The notes under the pieces: generated by a model
Told to the model about the DNA's origin: nothing
The model's database searches: none
What the model saw: only the letters and a program-made list of their open reading frames with translations
Position numbers and translations under genes: made by a program
In this document: piece after piece, positions 11,985 to 24,600 of the stretch
How positions within the stretch are numbered: the first letter of the stretch is position 1
Layout of the letters: each line of letters begins with the position of its first letter
From: Heliocidaris erythrogramma
Taxonomy: Eukaryota > Echinodermata > Echinoidea > Camarodonta > Echinometridae
Direction: 5' to 3'
Assembly: GCA_025617745.1 (NCBI GenBank)
Contig: CM046868.1
Location: forward strand, 22,497,608 to 22,561,607
DNA: 64,000 bases

Positions 11985-12030
11985 GACAGATCACCTAATT
12001 CGTCTTCAGTGACGCATTAAATTTCTAGTT
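11985..12030 (+). repeat. 46 bp direct repeat shared with 7330-7375
   Basis: gacagatcacctaattcgtc followed by ttcagtgacg is identical at 7330 and 11985, and the similarity continues to tctagtt with a few mismatches. It directly follows the ATC satellite here. Its nature is unknown; it could be an end of a dispersed repeat. Confidence 0.6.
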
Positions 12031-13147
12031 TGTTATTGACTGCATACAATAGCGAATATACATGCACATGGCAGAGAGAGGGGGATAGAACAAGGGGGGG
12101 GGGAGGGAGAAGGGGGGAGACCTTGGTGGGGTTGGGGTGGCAGAAAGAGAGAGAAAGAGGAAAAGAAAGTACATATTATCTGGAGAGAAGTATAAAGAAA
12201 GGGGGGGTGCTGCAAAGTATAACAACGATTTTGAAATTAAAGGAAGTTCACTGTACTTCTAATCATTGAAATTCATGAAAAGTCTTATCAAGAAGATGCT
12301 TTTCTCTGCTGACACTGACAGTATCGTTTCTTAGTCAAAAGAGATTTTGCACCTGCATTTAGCTTAATTTGTAACTTTTTTGGGGGGTTATTAGAGGTAT
12401 CTACATGTATGCCGCTATGCATGCGTGGATGAACTTTTTGCCTATTGAGGCGCCATTAAAGTGGGGGGAAGTGTGCTCTGCATGCGAAGTCGGTTTTATT
12501 GATTTCTTTTGTATTGGGATTTTATAGGGCCGAAGCAAGGTTACAGTTAGATAGTTATGATGTCATGAAAGTGGGTATTTATAAACTTATTGGTAGATAC
12601 ACATCGGTAGATATTTTAAAATGAGAATTGTTAAGATGCTATGAATCTTGATACAAACAAAAGCCATGTGAATTTATGAACAGATATAGTACTGTAAACG
12701 CTGTTATTTTCGCGTGATTAAATTTTCGCGCTGAGCGACCCAAAACACATTCGCGGGTTCTTGAATTCGTGCTACACAATTACTCACTCGCAAGTCAACA
12801 CACCAGTGTGGCTTCATTTATTGTTTCACACACACACGCGGCCCATTCAAATGCGTACTACAGACACATCTACACACGCACTCTGAAATGAATTGGATTC
12901 AAACACGTATAATAATCAGATGAAGCTCGCAATGCAGTGTCCATTCAAAACAAGCATAAGAAATCGTGCTAATATTTTCGCGTGTTCTAGAATTCGCGCG
13001 TGCCGAAAATAGCGCGAAATCTGCAAAAATTAATGTACCTCGAATATTTCTGCATTTACAGTATTGTGAAAATTTTTATAATGAGGGCCTTAATATTATA
13101 CTGATAAATTTGGAATGCACAGTACAAATACTTGCTTGATAGTTGTT
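12031..13147. other. Intergenic, no gene recognised
   Basis: Contains purine-rich gaga/ggggag stretches (12076-12170) and a segment near 12700-13050 rich in ttcgcg and gcgaaaat words that partly mirror each other. No coding region or recognisable promoter could be supported. Confidence 0.5.
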
Positions 13148-13149
13148 CA

Positions 13150-13325
13150 GGGCCCTTTTTCATAAAACTTTTTATCAATAACAATTGCAACAGGACTACA
13201 TAAACATGTATGACAAATTTGCTCTCAGCCAATCAAATTATATACATGTATGATTTCAGTAGCTTACACTGTATAACAGTCACTGTTACTTGTTATTGAT
13301 AACAAGGTTTATGAAACAGGGGCCC
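13150..13325. mobile_element. MITE with gggccc-ttcataaa inverted ends
   Basis: The left end gggccctttttcataaaact with ttatcaataacaa is inverted at the right end (ttgttattgataacaagg then tttatgaaacaggggccc). About 176 bp, non-coding, immediately upstream of the first recognised PDZD7 exon. Confidence 0.75.
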
Positions 13326-13791
13326 AGATATCTTCCTAAAATTTATGCAGTCACCTACATGTATGCTTAAAAATTACCAATTGACTCAGTGTAATTTAGA
13401 CATTGATACCATCTCTTAGTAAAACTAAAGAATGTGTCAGAATATTGGAGATATCAGGCAGGGCTACACACTAACATTTATTAGTGGGGGTCTGGATTTA
13501 ACTTTTAGGGTAAATACATATGTATTGAGCCCTAGGTTGAAATTATGGGGGTCTGCATGGACCTTGATTTTGGAGACCCATTTCCCTGGCGCTTGTTAAT
13601 GTGGAGCCCTGATGCCAGGGGTTTTTTTCCCCTCTATGGAATAGGGTAATGCTGCATATCTAAGTCTAAGTTAATAATGGTTCAAGTAGTTTAAAAATGA
13701 CAATGCTTAATCATTGTATTTCTTAAAAAAAAACAACAATGAAGAAATAATTTATATTGTATTTTCTGTCTCTCGCTCTCATTTGGACCAG

Positions 13792-15642
13792 ACATGAGCC
13801 ACTATGTTTCAACAGGACCCAGGGTACTAACAATCACCAACAAGAATGAGGACCTGGGCTTCACCATCAAAGGAGGATCGGAACAGGGTACTCCGGTCTC
13901 AGTTAGCAGGGTGGAGAAAGGCTCAGAAGCAGGTAATAAACATATAACTCCATCAGTCTGAGCATGCTTCAGCTTGAAATATGAGACAGATCAAGGAAAA
14001 AGTTAGATTTTGAAGTTCCCCGTCTCCATTTGTTCAAGTCCAATATCCCCACTCGCTTAAGGAATTGGATCAAGCTGCATAGCCAGAGCATATCCTAGTC
14101 TGAGTGCATCTTCACCTTATTAGCCGTATTAGCCAACTAATTGGCTAGATAATGGTCTTTTATTTGTGTCTTTACTGAGAATTAGCTCGAGCTAGTTGTG
14201 ATACATGTAGGGGCTGTGGAGATGTGCTATATTTCTTTCTTTGGAATAATTGTGCAAGTTTGGGCAACCATGAAGTTTTGAGGGTCATTTACCTTTTGAT
14301 CCCCTACTTTTGAGTTTTGTGAATTTAAAAGCTGGATTTCAGCTTTGCTACATTAAAATCTATAGATGACATCTCTTTATGCAATTGTTAACCAATCAGA
14401 TGCATTGATTCAAATGGAATTGACATCATCATGATCCAGTTCTAGCAAAAAGCAATCATTAGGTCAACCTGTATTAATGGATTAGACTATTAAACACTTC
14501 AATTCAGTTGATATAATGATATCATACTCGATTCATTCATAAAATCATTACCAAAACGCTAATTAACACATTGATGACTGTTCATTGGGTTAATATTGAT
14601 AGGATGTACTCATTTTATTAGTAATTTTCCATCTTCTTTGTTGCACAGCAGATACAAATGTAAATATCATATTAAAGAAAAAGCTATGAAAGGGCATGGT
14701 GGCATTGAAAACTGAATGTACGATGAATGAATGATTTCATCTATATCAGCTTGAATTGATTGCTTATATAAGAGCTTTGCATTTCATAAATTTCCCACCT
14801 ACACGACAATCTCACTGCACACAGTACAACCTTGTGCACTATGCCTATTTGGGTGTCATAGAAATAAGTCCTTTAACTTAAACGCCTTTTCAAAAATACC
14901 AATTCACTAAAATGAACAAATTGGCAATAGATGCAGCTTGCTATAGTACAGTACATGTATCTACTTTGATTGATAAATGCCGAGAAAATCCTATCACCCT
15001 ATCCTGACACCCTACGTACATGTCCATAGTGTTATCTGAAGTTCATTTTTAGAAAAGCCACCTGCCATAAGTTCGCTTTGCTTGTATCCATCCATACTAG
15101 ACTATGTTATTCATTTGACTGAGTGCAAAAAAAATGGGGCAGTGACTGATGGTAGCTCTAGAAGGCTCAAAAAGAGTTCTGGTAAAAAAAAAGAAAAAGA
15201 ACGCAAACAATGAAATCCATCTAGATAACTGGAGAAATCTCACTCATTTAATAGCAAATTCAAAAAGGCGAAACAAATTTTTTTTAAGTTGCAGAAAGTA
15301 ACTTTTCCCTTTCCTTTCAGCGAAAAAATGGAATTGACAGTTGATGAGATCTTAGAGGTGAACAACATCGGTTTCATTGCCTGAACTTATGACATTTTAG
15401 GGTTCATGTCAAAGGTCAAAGGTCATAGAAAATGATATTTTTTCCCCTCTTCATTCAGAGAAAAATGGACTGACAGTTGGTGATGAGATCTTGGAGGTGA
15501 ACAACATCAGTTTTGAGGAGATAGCTATCAGCAGTGCTATCCGAGTATTACAGGGTTCTAACAGGCTCAGAATGACAGTCCAGCACAACCCTACCCTAGC
15601 TCAGCACTCCCAAAGAACACAATCAAAAGAGAAAGCTAAATG
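13792..15642 (+). CDS. PDZD7: PDZD7 exons 1-2: PDZ domain 1
   Basis: Exon 13792-13932 encodes the start MSHYVSTGPRV and the carboxylate-binding loop, here DLGFTIKGGSE in place of GLGF. Exon 15459-15642 completes the fold with GLTVGDEILEVN and the second helix SSAIRVLQGS. The codon-phase 1 junction splits GCA-G|AG. A short KEKAKW linker leads to PDZ2. A decayed copy of the second exon's start lies at 15321-15375. Confidence 0.88.
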
Positions 15643-18600
15643 GTGAGTGCTAATCTTTATCACATTTGCATTTTATACGTTTCCCCTAAACCCTGTTCAC
15701 ACATGGTGCAATAGACGCTGCGGCAAAATGATGACATACATACTACCCTTCACAATTCTGTATCTTATATCACATTAATCTAGGAAAGCACACTTCTAGC
15801 CTTTGTTGTGCACAACTAATTTTATAGTTTTCCCCAGTTTGTTATTTTACATTTAAAATGCCATTTTTTTAGATGGTTTTTCATGTCATATGTGAGCAAG
15901 ACTTAATATGTTACATCCAAGAGCTCTAGGCTTGATTATGAATGGATGCTATTTTTGTACTTTTCTGTAGTCTTCAACTATTTCCTCTTTCTTTGCCATA
16001 GTTTCATACCTTAAATGTTCATTTTATTTTTCTATGTTGTGGTTTTGAGTTGTGCTCTTCTTTATGTATAATGTGAGAAACATCTTTTGAATTTCCAAAA
16101 CTGGTAAAGCTTTGCTAGATAAGCCTGTATATTACATTCACTTCCTTGTCAAACTCAGCATATTGTGCAAATATTTTAATCTGCATGTGATGATCATCAT
16201 TCACCCCTGACCTGGCATGCACATGGGAGGTAGTCAAGATAAACAGATATTTCCAAGAATGTGGAAAAAGCTCTTTAAAGTCTTGTTTTTATTTTTTCTT
16301 GGCCAACCCCACATGTGGCTAAAATGAATGGTATATATGAAAACGATTGTTTGTTTAAATCTCCCTTCCTCCCCAACATTGCTTCACTTTCTCTTTTTCT
16401 TTCTCTTGTTCATAAAAGGAATACTTTTACCATGAAATGCTTTAAAAGAATAATATCTTTGTGTTTATTGGACTATGATTGCAAAAATGAATATATGTAC
16501 AGTATAAACCAGAATACATGTTGAATGCTCTGGAAGAAATGAAATGAGATTTTCTTTTGATTTCCATTGTTATATATCTTTTATATTTACCTTGTTCTGA
16601 TGCATTTAGGTTTGATACATATTCAAGAGCAAGACGTCCCCCGGCAGGCCTCAATATATCTCCTACTGGTTCGAACAGAGAGAGGAAAGTTGTCATTCAG
16701 TTGGACGAGACACACAGGTTCATTGGCTTCAACATTCGAGGAGGCAGCGAGTATGGCCTGGGTATTTTTGTCTCTAAGTAAGTTGTCAATTCGTATTCAT
16801 AAAGATGATAAATCCTTCCCATTATTACATTACAAACAATGAGAGCATTTTATTTCCCTAGAATTTGTCATGGTCGGTGAAAAACGAGAAAGAAAATGAA
16901 ATTTTCCGACAAAAGACATTAGTTTACATTTCTAGTCATCTCAGACAAGTATTTATGCAGTCATGAGACCCATGCATTACTTACATGTAGTCATGGGGGC
17001 TATGCGTTATGTAACTCTATTCATCATGGGGGGGACGGCTATTGTGTCGTCCCCCCCATGATGAATAGAGTTACATAACGATTAACGCCCATGCATGTAC
17101 TCATCGGGGCTATGTATTATGGTCATCAGGGTCATGCCCAAATTGTCCTAAAAGTACTCATGTTCTATTGAATGATGGTTTTATATACAGTGGAACCTCG
17201 TTGTAAAGAACACTGTTATAACAACTCTCGTTATAAAAACATAATTTTTCCAGTCCGACTTCTTTGTATTCTATTGTTTTTTATCCCTGATATAACAAGG
17301 TTTTGATATAGAGGTAATTTCCTTGGTCCTAAGGAGTTTGTTACCATGATGTTCTTCTGTATTGAATTTTCAACTTCATGGGCTAAAAATGAAATATAAA
17401 TGAATTTCTAACGAAACCCATTCTACAATATGATATAGTACAGTATTAAAGCTACAAAGGGGTTTATATCTTTCATGCTCAGCTATTTAGTATACCCCTC
17501 CACACCATAATCATATTTCATTATTGTTTTTTTCTCTTTATAGAATATGAATTTATTGGAATACTGTGTAATTATGCAGGATGTAGCTATGTTGTACAAT
17601 CATTGTTTTTGTCTCGTCTGCGTAAGCAAAAAGCGAGACATAGGCGGCGGGAAAAGTGGCGTCAACAATTTTGGAAATGCTCTCATTTCAAAAGCATTAC
17701 TTACATGTAGTCATGGGCGTTAATCGTTATGTAACTCTATTCATCATGGGGGGGACGGCTATTGTGTCGTCCCCCCCATGATGAATAGAGTTACATAACG
17801 ATTAACGCCCATGCATGTACTCATCGGGGCTATGCATTGTGGTCATCAGGGTCATGCCCAAATTGTCCTAAAAGTACTCATGTTCTATTGAATGATGGTT
17901 TTATATACAGTGGAACCTCGTTGTAAAGAACACTGTTATAACAACTCTCGTTATAAAAACATAATTTTTCCAGTCCGACTTCTTTGTATTCTATTGTTTT
18001 TTATCCCTGATATAACAAGGTTTTGATAGAGAGGTAATTTCCTTGGTCCTAAGGAGTTTGTTACCATGATGTTCTTCTGTATTGAATTTTCAACTTCATG
18101 GGCTAAAAATGAAATATAAATGAATTTCTAACGAAACCCATTCTACAATATGATATAGTACAGTATTAAAGCTACAAAGGGGTTTATATCTTTCATGCTC
18201 AGCTATTTAGTATACCCCTCCACACCATAATCATATTTCATTATTGTTTTTTTCTCTTTATAGAATATGAATTTATTGGAATACTGTGTAATTATGCAGG
18301 ATGTAGCTATGTTGTACAATCATTGTTTTTGTCTCGTCTGCGTAAGCAAAAAGCGAGACATAGGCGGCGGGAAAAGTGGCGTCAACAATTTTGGAAATGC
18401 TCTCATTTCAAAAGCATTACTTACATGTAGTCATGGGCGTTAATCGTTATGTAACTCTATTCATCATGGGGGGGACGGCTATTGTGTCGTCCCCCCCATG
18501 ATGAATAGAGTTACATAACGATTAACGCCCATGCATGTACTCATCGGGGCTATGCATTGTGGTCATCAGGGTCATCCCCAAATTGTCCTAAAAGTACTCA

Positions 18601-21600
18601 TGTTCTATTGAATGATGGTTTTATATACAGTGGAACCTCGTTGTAAAGAACACTGTTATAACAACTCTCGTTATAAAAACATAATTTTTCCAGTCCGACT
18701 TCTTTGTATTCTATTGTTTTTTATCCCTGATATAACAAGGTTTTGATAGAGAGGTAATTTCCTTGGTCCTAAGGAGTTTGTTACCATGATGTTCTTCTGT
18801 ATTGAATTTTCAACTTCATGGGCTAAAAATGAAATATAAATGAATTTCTAACGAAACCCATTCTACAATATGATATAGTACAGTATTAAAGCTACAAAGG
18901 GGTTTATATCTTTCATGCTCAGCTATTTAGTATACCCCTCCACACCATAATCATATTTCATTATTGTTTTTTTCTCTTTATAGAATATGAATTTATTGGA
19001 ATACTGTGTAATTATGCAGGATGTAGCTATGTTGTACAATCATTGTTTTTGTCTCGTCTGCGTAAGCAAAAAGTGAGACATAGGCGGCGGGAAAAGTGGC
19101 GTCAACAATTTTGGAAATGCTCTCATTTCAAAAGTATATGTTCAATTTCCATGAAACTTGCACACAAGGGTTGTAGAGTATCACATATAATGGTGAACAA
19201 ATTTCAGGTCAAAAGTCATAGTCAAAGGTCAATTAAGGTCAATTGCGTTGAATTGTGTTCCAAAAACTTAACCTGAGGTTAAGTTTTTAAATTTTTACTT
19301 TATTTCAAAAGTATTTGTTCAAATTCTTTGAAACTTGGCTTCATTATTCGTCGGAATTGTCTTTATGTCACCCTCTTTCAAATGAATACCCAAATCTTAC
19401 ATTGTCATCACATTAAATGTCACCTACTGACAGTTTAACTCGGTTAAGTTTTTGGTAAAATGTAGTTTTGTCTCTACATACATGTATGTAGTATGTACAT
19501 GTAAATGTACACATGCATTTGACTTCTTCTCAAAACTTTCCTAATGGTGGATTTTAACCAAAATTGGCAGGGATAATCCTTAGGCAAAGAGGATCTAATT
19601 AAATTAAGATGGGGTACCTACCAATATAGGGGGGGGGGGGGTAAGGTCACAGGGCCAGGGGGCAGCACCCCTTAAGTGCCCCAACCTTTGATTTTTCACC
19701 AAAATTTTGCGCCGATAATTGCGCAATGCATGAGAGACTACCCTGGGCATTTCCCTTGTTTAATATCTTGTAAATCATAAATAGATGTTTAGCTGTGTGT
19801 GGAGGAATGAAATTTTTTAGTTCACATTTATTAATAAGTTTATTGTGAATTATGTGCATAAAATTTAAAACCAATCAAGAGACATACATGTATACTGTAA
19901 AACTGGAAACAACAATCTTTCTCAAACTGTTAACAACTGTGCTTTTTGTGGCTTGGAAATTTTCAAGAGTTTTATAATTCAGAAAAAAGGTTTGCGGTAC
20001 AACCATGTGAGTTGGAATAACTCCACGTTCCGGTCAGAATGCTCTGGCCGTCGTCAGGAGAATAAGAAGAGCGAATAAATCAGCAGTATTTATATATGAA
20101 GCGGTAGAAATTCTACTGACACCTTCACAACTTGTTTGTAATGTTAAGCAATTCACTTTTTAAAATGGAGGCACACAATAACATCACGGAATTAGTATAG
20201 AAAGAAATAGTAACAGTAACATCAAAGTACCTGCATTGAAAGGATAAGTAACATCAAGGTACCTGCATTGAAAGGATAAGTAACATCAAACTAATCCTGC
20301 GTTGTAAAAACATTGAAAACGAGTGAACAATAGGACTAAGAAACCAATTAACCGTCTGTTTATAATGTTATGTATTTATTACATGTACTTTCCCTCATGA
20401 AACTTTCTTGAGTGTGGACCACTCATGAAAGTTGTTTTTTTTTTAGTATCACATTACAAGCCCTGTACTCATTTCCTCTCTTAACCTATTTCTTGTAGGA
20501 TAGACAATGTTGGTACAGCCAAGTACCATATTCAACACAACTTTCTTGTTTTAGAGGATTACATTACCAGCCCTGCAATCATTTCCTGTCTTATCCTACC
20601 GATGTATACATTTTTGTAGGATAGACAATGGTGGTACGTGTATGTTGGGGTACCATGATGCAGGTTTCTTGTTTCAGAAGATTACATTACAAGCCCTTTG
20701 TCCACTTTTTGTCAAGCATAGAGGTCATTTCATCTAACATAGGTGGAAAGAAGACGAAATTGATCTATCTCTTCACTCTAGCCTATAGGACTGAGTATCA
20801 TCTGATGAGCTTCTGGTTTTAAAGTGTTATATTACAAGCCCTTTAATCATTCCCTCTCTTTTATCTCGCCTATAGGATTGATAGGGGTGGCATGGCTGAG
20901 TACCATAAGATACAGGTTGGTGATCAGATCCTGTCCGTGAATGGGACTAGCTGTGAGAATATCCCTCACGCTGCTGCTGTTGATCTCATCAGGGGTCAGA
21001 AGAGACTAGTCCTGGTCATCCGCATCATGGGACCAGACAACCTCAATCAAAGCCAAAACAGTAAGCCCACAGATCTGTTTAGGAATCTAATGCTAAACTG
21101 GACCCTAAATTTAAACACTAAGCCTACACTTAAACATCAAAAGTTTAGTTATTTTGTCAACTATTTTTAATCTCTTTATGCTCTGATATCCTTCTATATA
21201 TTTGTGTTAATTGTCCCATTATGTTGCCGTTGCATAGAGTACCTCTTTCCAAGTGACTGTTTCAATTTCATGTCCAAGCAGAGAAAACTATGAGATAGAA
21301 TTTAGCATCGTCTTTCAATTCTTCATAATGCCTCCTATTGAATATGTCCTTGTAATGATCCACTAACCATTTTGTACATGTCGTGAAAGGGACTCACCTT
21401 TTGTTCTCTTGCTCTTTACCTTTATTTCTCTGTCCCTACTGCTGTAATACTCTTCATTGTGTTGTATTAGCGTACTTGATTGACCAATGTTAATTCTTAC
21501 TTCAAAACAAACTGAAAGCATGTATATGCACATGGAGAATAAAGCTGAAGTTGTAATAGAGTAATGATGAGAGTTGTCCATTTTTTCTTTGCAGCCATCA

Positions 21601-24600
21601 TATATTCATATGCTTCATATTTTTATACAAAACAGTAATTTTATCCACCTTTAATCTCTATTTAAGTTATTATCATGCATTCCTGAAGTATATGTGTGAT
21701 CTTATTAGAGTAGAAGATATACAATAATATTTGAGTATGCCTCCACTTTTGAATGTTCATTCACCTTTAACATTGTTAGAAAGAACTTGTATAAAGCCAA
21801 ATTAAATTTGGTTCTTACTATTATGAGGGTCAAAGGGAATATCACAAGGTTATAATTTGAAGGAAATCTCATAGATTTGGATTAATTTTACTTCATATTA
21901 GAATTTTGTGGAAAAATCCAACTTTTATACAGGATGTATGTACTTCAAATTTTAATCAATTTCTCTGACAGTACATCATTATTTGTAATTGAAGTCGACA
22001 GATTATTTACTTAGTAACTTGACTTTTTTTAGGTAGGATCAAGTCTTTTTTTTGTTGCTCTCATTATAGCAATTTAAAATATACTGTATATGTTCTTACC
22101 TTAGAAGGCAGTACCAGCTAGAAATCTTTTTTCAGCAATAATTATCTCCCACATGTAGGTCATTTTTCCACCTTCTTCGCACAACTCCTGGAAATGTAAT
22201 ACATGGTACATTAGCAGCATATTATCTAGCGTCATTCTTTGCTTGGTGTAGAGAAAGTCATCAAGAGATCTGTCTTATGAAGATGTAATTGCACAGAACT
22301 TTTCTGATACCAGTGACAACCTAACAGTTTTGTGCATCTTTTCACAATAATTTCATACATTTTTTAAAACTCTGAACCGCTGCAGATAATATTTTCCATA
22401 TGAAGGTCACATGCATGTTTTCGAGATATACCACGCTACAGATGCAATCACTTTGTTGTCAGATTGGAGAAACGTTTCAGACGATCGTCATGTACTACTC
22501 ACACAAAATTTGAAATCACATTGTTGTAGTGCTTTTCGTCTTCTAAGTAACAACGTTGATCATGATTAGAGGTGAAGACAGTAATCATTTCTGTCTTGTT
22601 ACCGAATGTGGAGTACACCATGGTCAGAGAGGAAGATTCATATCACACACGAAAATTGCTGTCGTCATTGCTATTGTTTATAATCAAATCATCAACATGT
22701 ATATTCACATTGAGAGCTTGCTTTTGAAAGAACTACAGTATGGGCATTTTTAATATTGTTTTAGTGCAACGTACATGTAGCTAGATCTTTTCTCTGTTCC
22801 TGTGGAAATGAGTATTGTGTCGCAAGCTCTATTTTGAGTGAATAATGCAAAAGTATAAACAGTTAACATGTTAATGGTTTTTAGGAATTCCCCATCCAAT
22901 AGGTCGTCCCTGTCCTTGACATGTGAGGGCGATAGATAGCTAAAGCGCCTTTGAAAATATTTATAATGTCTGGGACTGAAGTGTAAATTGTTTTTTTCGG
23001 AATAATTGTGTATTTCATGATGCAAAAGTTGTAGATTAGAGAATTGTTCTGCAGTATGGTAGTTTCCCTTCCAGTCAACGACATTGTATTGTTAAACCAA
23101 CTTTGCAAGAACTCAGAGGGAATTTAACTGTTTGTCACAGAGTTTTTCACAGAAAACATACCGTAAAATTTCAGTATTTAAAGGGATAGTCCACCCTGAT
23201 TACAAGTTGGCTTTAAAAGAAGCAGAAAAATTAAAGAAACAGAACGGTGAAAGTGTGAGCAAAATCCGATAAGAAATAAGAAAGTTATGAATTTTTGAAT
23301 TTGTAATCAATCAGACACAAATTGGCAACTCCGTGACGTATCTTGCGAGCTCCTCTCCCATTTGCTCAATACAGAAAATTTCATAAATTTTAATTTTCTT
23401 AGTTTTTGATGAAGAAATATATTTGTTTCATACAGGTTTTGTGTAAAAACATATGAGCAATGATTATATCTAAGGTGCATGTATGATTGAATATTTCCTT
23501 TAGAGAAAATGGAAATTGATGATTTGGGGGTACAGGGCAAATGGGAGAGGAGTTCGCAAGATATGTCACAGAGTTGCCAATATGTGTCTGATTGATTACC
23601 ACTTCAAAAATTTATAACTTTCTTATTTCTTATCAGATTTTGCTCAAACCTTCACTGATCTGTTTCTTTAATTTTTCTGCTTCTTAACTTGTAATCAGGG
23701 TAAACTATCCCTTTAATGTTATTATGGGATATATTTGTGTAAAAACAAGTGTTACTGAAATTGATCCTTTTAATCTTTTCTTCTTGGGACAGAATCACAC
23801 AGGCCACAGAGCACCACTCCCTCCATGCTTTCTGGTGTCTCCAGTCAGCAACAACAACAAAAATCACCCCCATTTCCTAATGGACCAGTCCCACCTATCC
23901 CAAAGCAAAACAAAGACTGGCTGACCAGAGCACAGCCTCATGGGGGTGTACAACGTCTTGATGCGAGGGACATGAAAGCAAAACAGTCATCAGGAGAGAA
24001 TGCTCCAATTATAATGTCAGCAAGACAGAACAATCAGGTTTGTTGAACGTTGAATAATATCTCCATTTCCCATGATTTCTTGCAAATGATATTTTAATTT
24101 ATCAACTAATGGTATAAAATTGTATGTTAACAATATTTCCACAGATCAGAGAAAATTTTAAAGCTTAAAAAGTGATGAGGGTTTTTATATTTTATTTACT
24201 CTTGGTCATTCATCATGAATATATTGAAAGAAATTTCTTCTTTATCAATCTATCTTATTCATGTTCTATCTTTTGAAAATATTAATAGATTTCTTGCGAT
24301 TCTATCCAATTTTGAACATTTTTTTTTGTTTGTCATGAGTTAGATGCTATAGTTCTCTTTTTCTTGATAGTTCATCAAGAATCGTTTGCTGATGCTTTGA
24401 AGCTGGACGAACTATGATGTAGTTAAGTGTATACAGAATAATGCCATCATAAAACATTGCGTATATCTTCTTTACTGTTCACTTCCAATGCCATATTCGA
24501 TATAGGGAGGTCCCCATCTCAGCAACACCACAATCACGGACCATCTCCCGAGCCGCCCTCCCTCTGCCCAGTCTCAGCAGTCTACCCAGAGATCACAGCC

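Larger units (their letters stand above)
16975..19134 (+). repeat. Exact 3 x 720 bp tandem array in PDZD7 intron 3
   Basis: Units start at 16975, 17695 and 18415 with cattacttacatgtag and end with the caaaag before each next start, so the array is 3.0 copies of 720 bp. Only a handful of substitutions separate them, so the amplification is recent or the copies are being homogenised. Each unit holds a long hairpin and one degenerate cagtggaacc MITE. Confidence 0.95.

Noticed and set aside
16975..19134. CRISPR-like or centromeric satellite array
   Set aside because: Only three 720 bp units in an intron of an animal gene, with no short repeat/spacer pattern.
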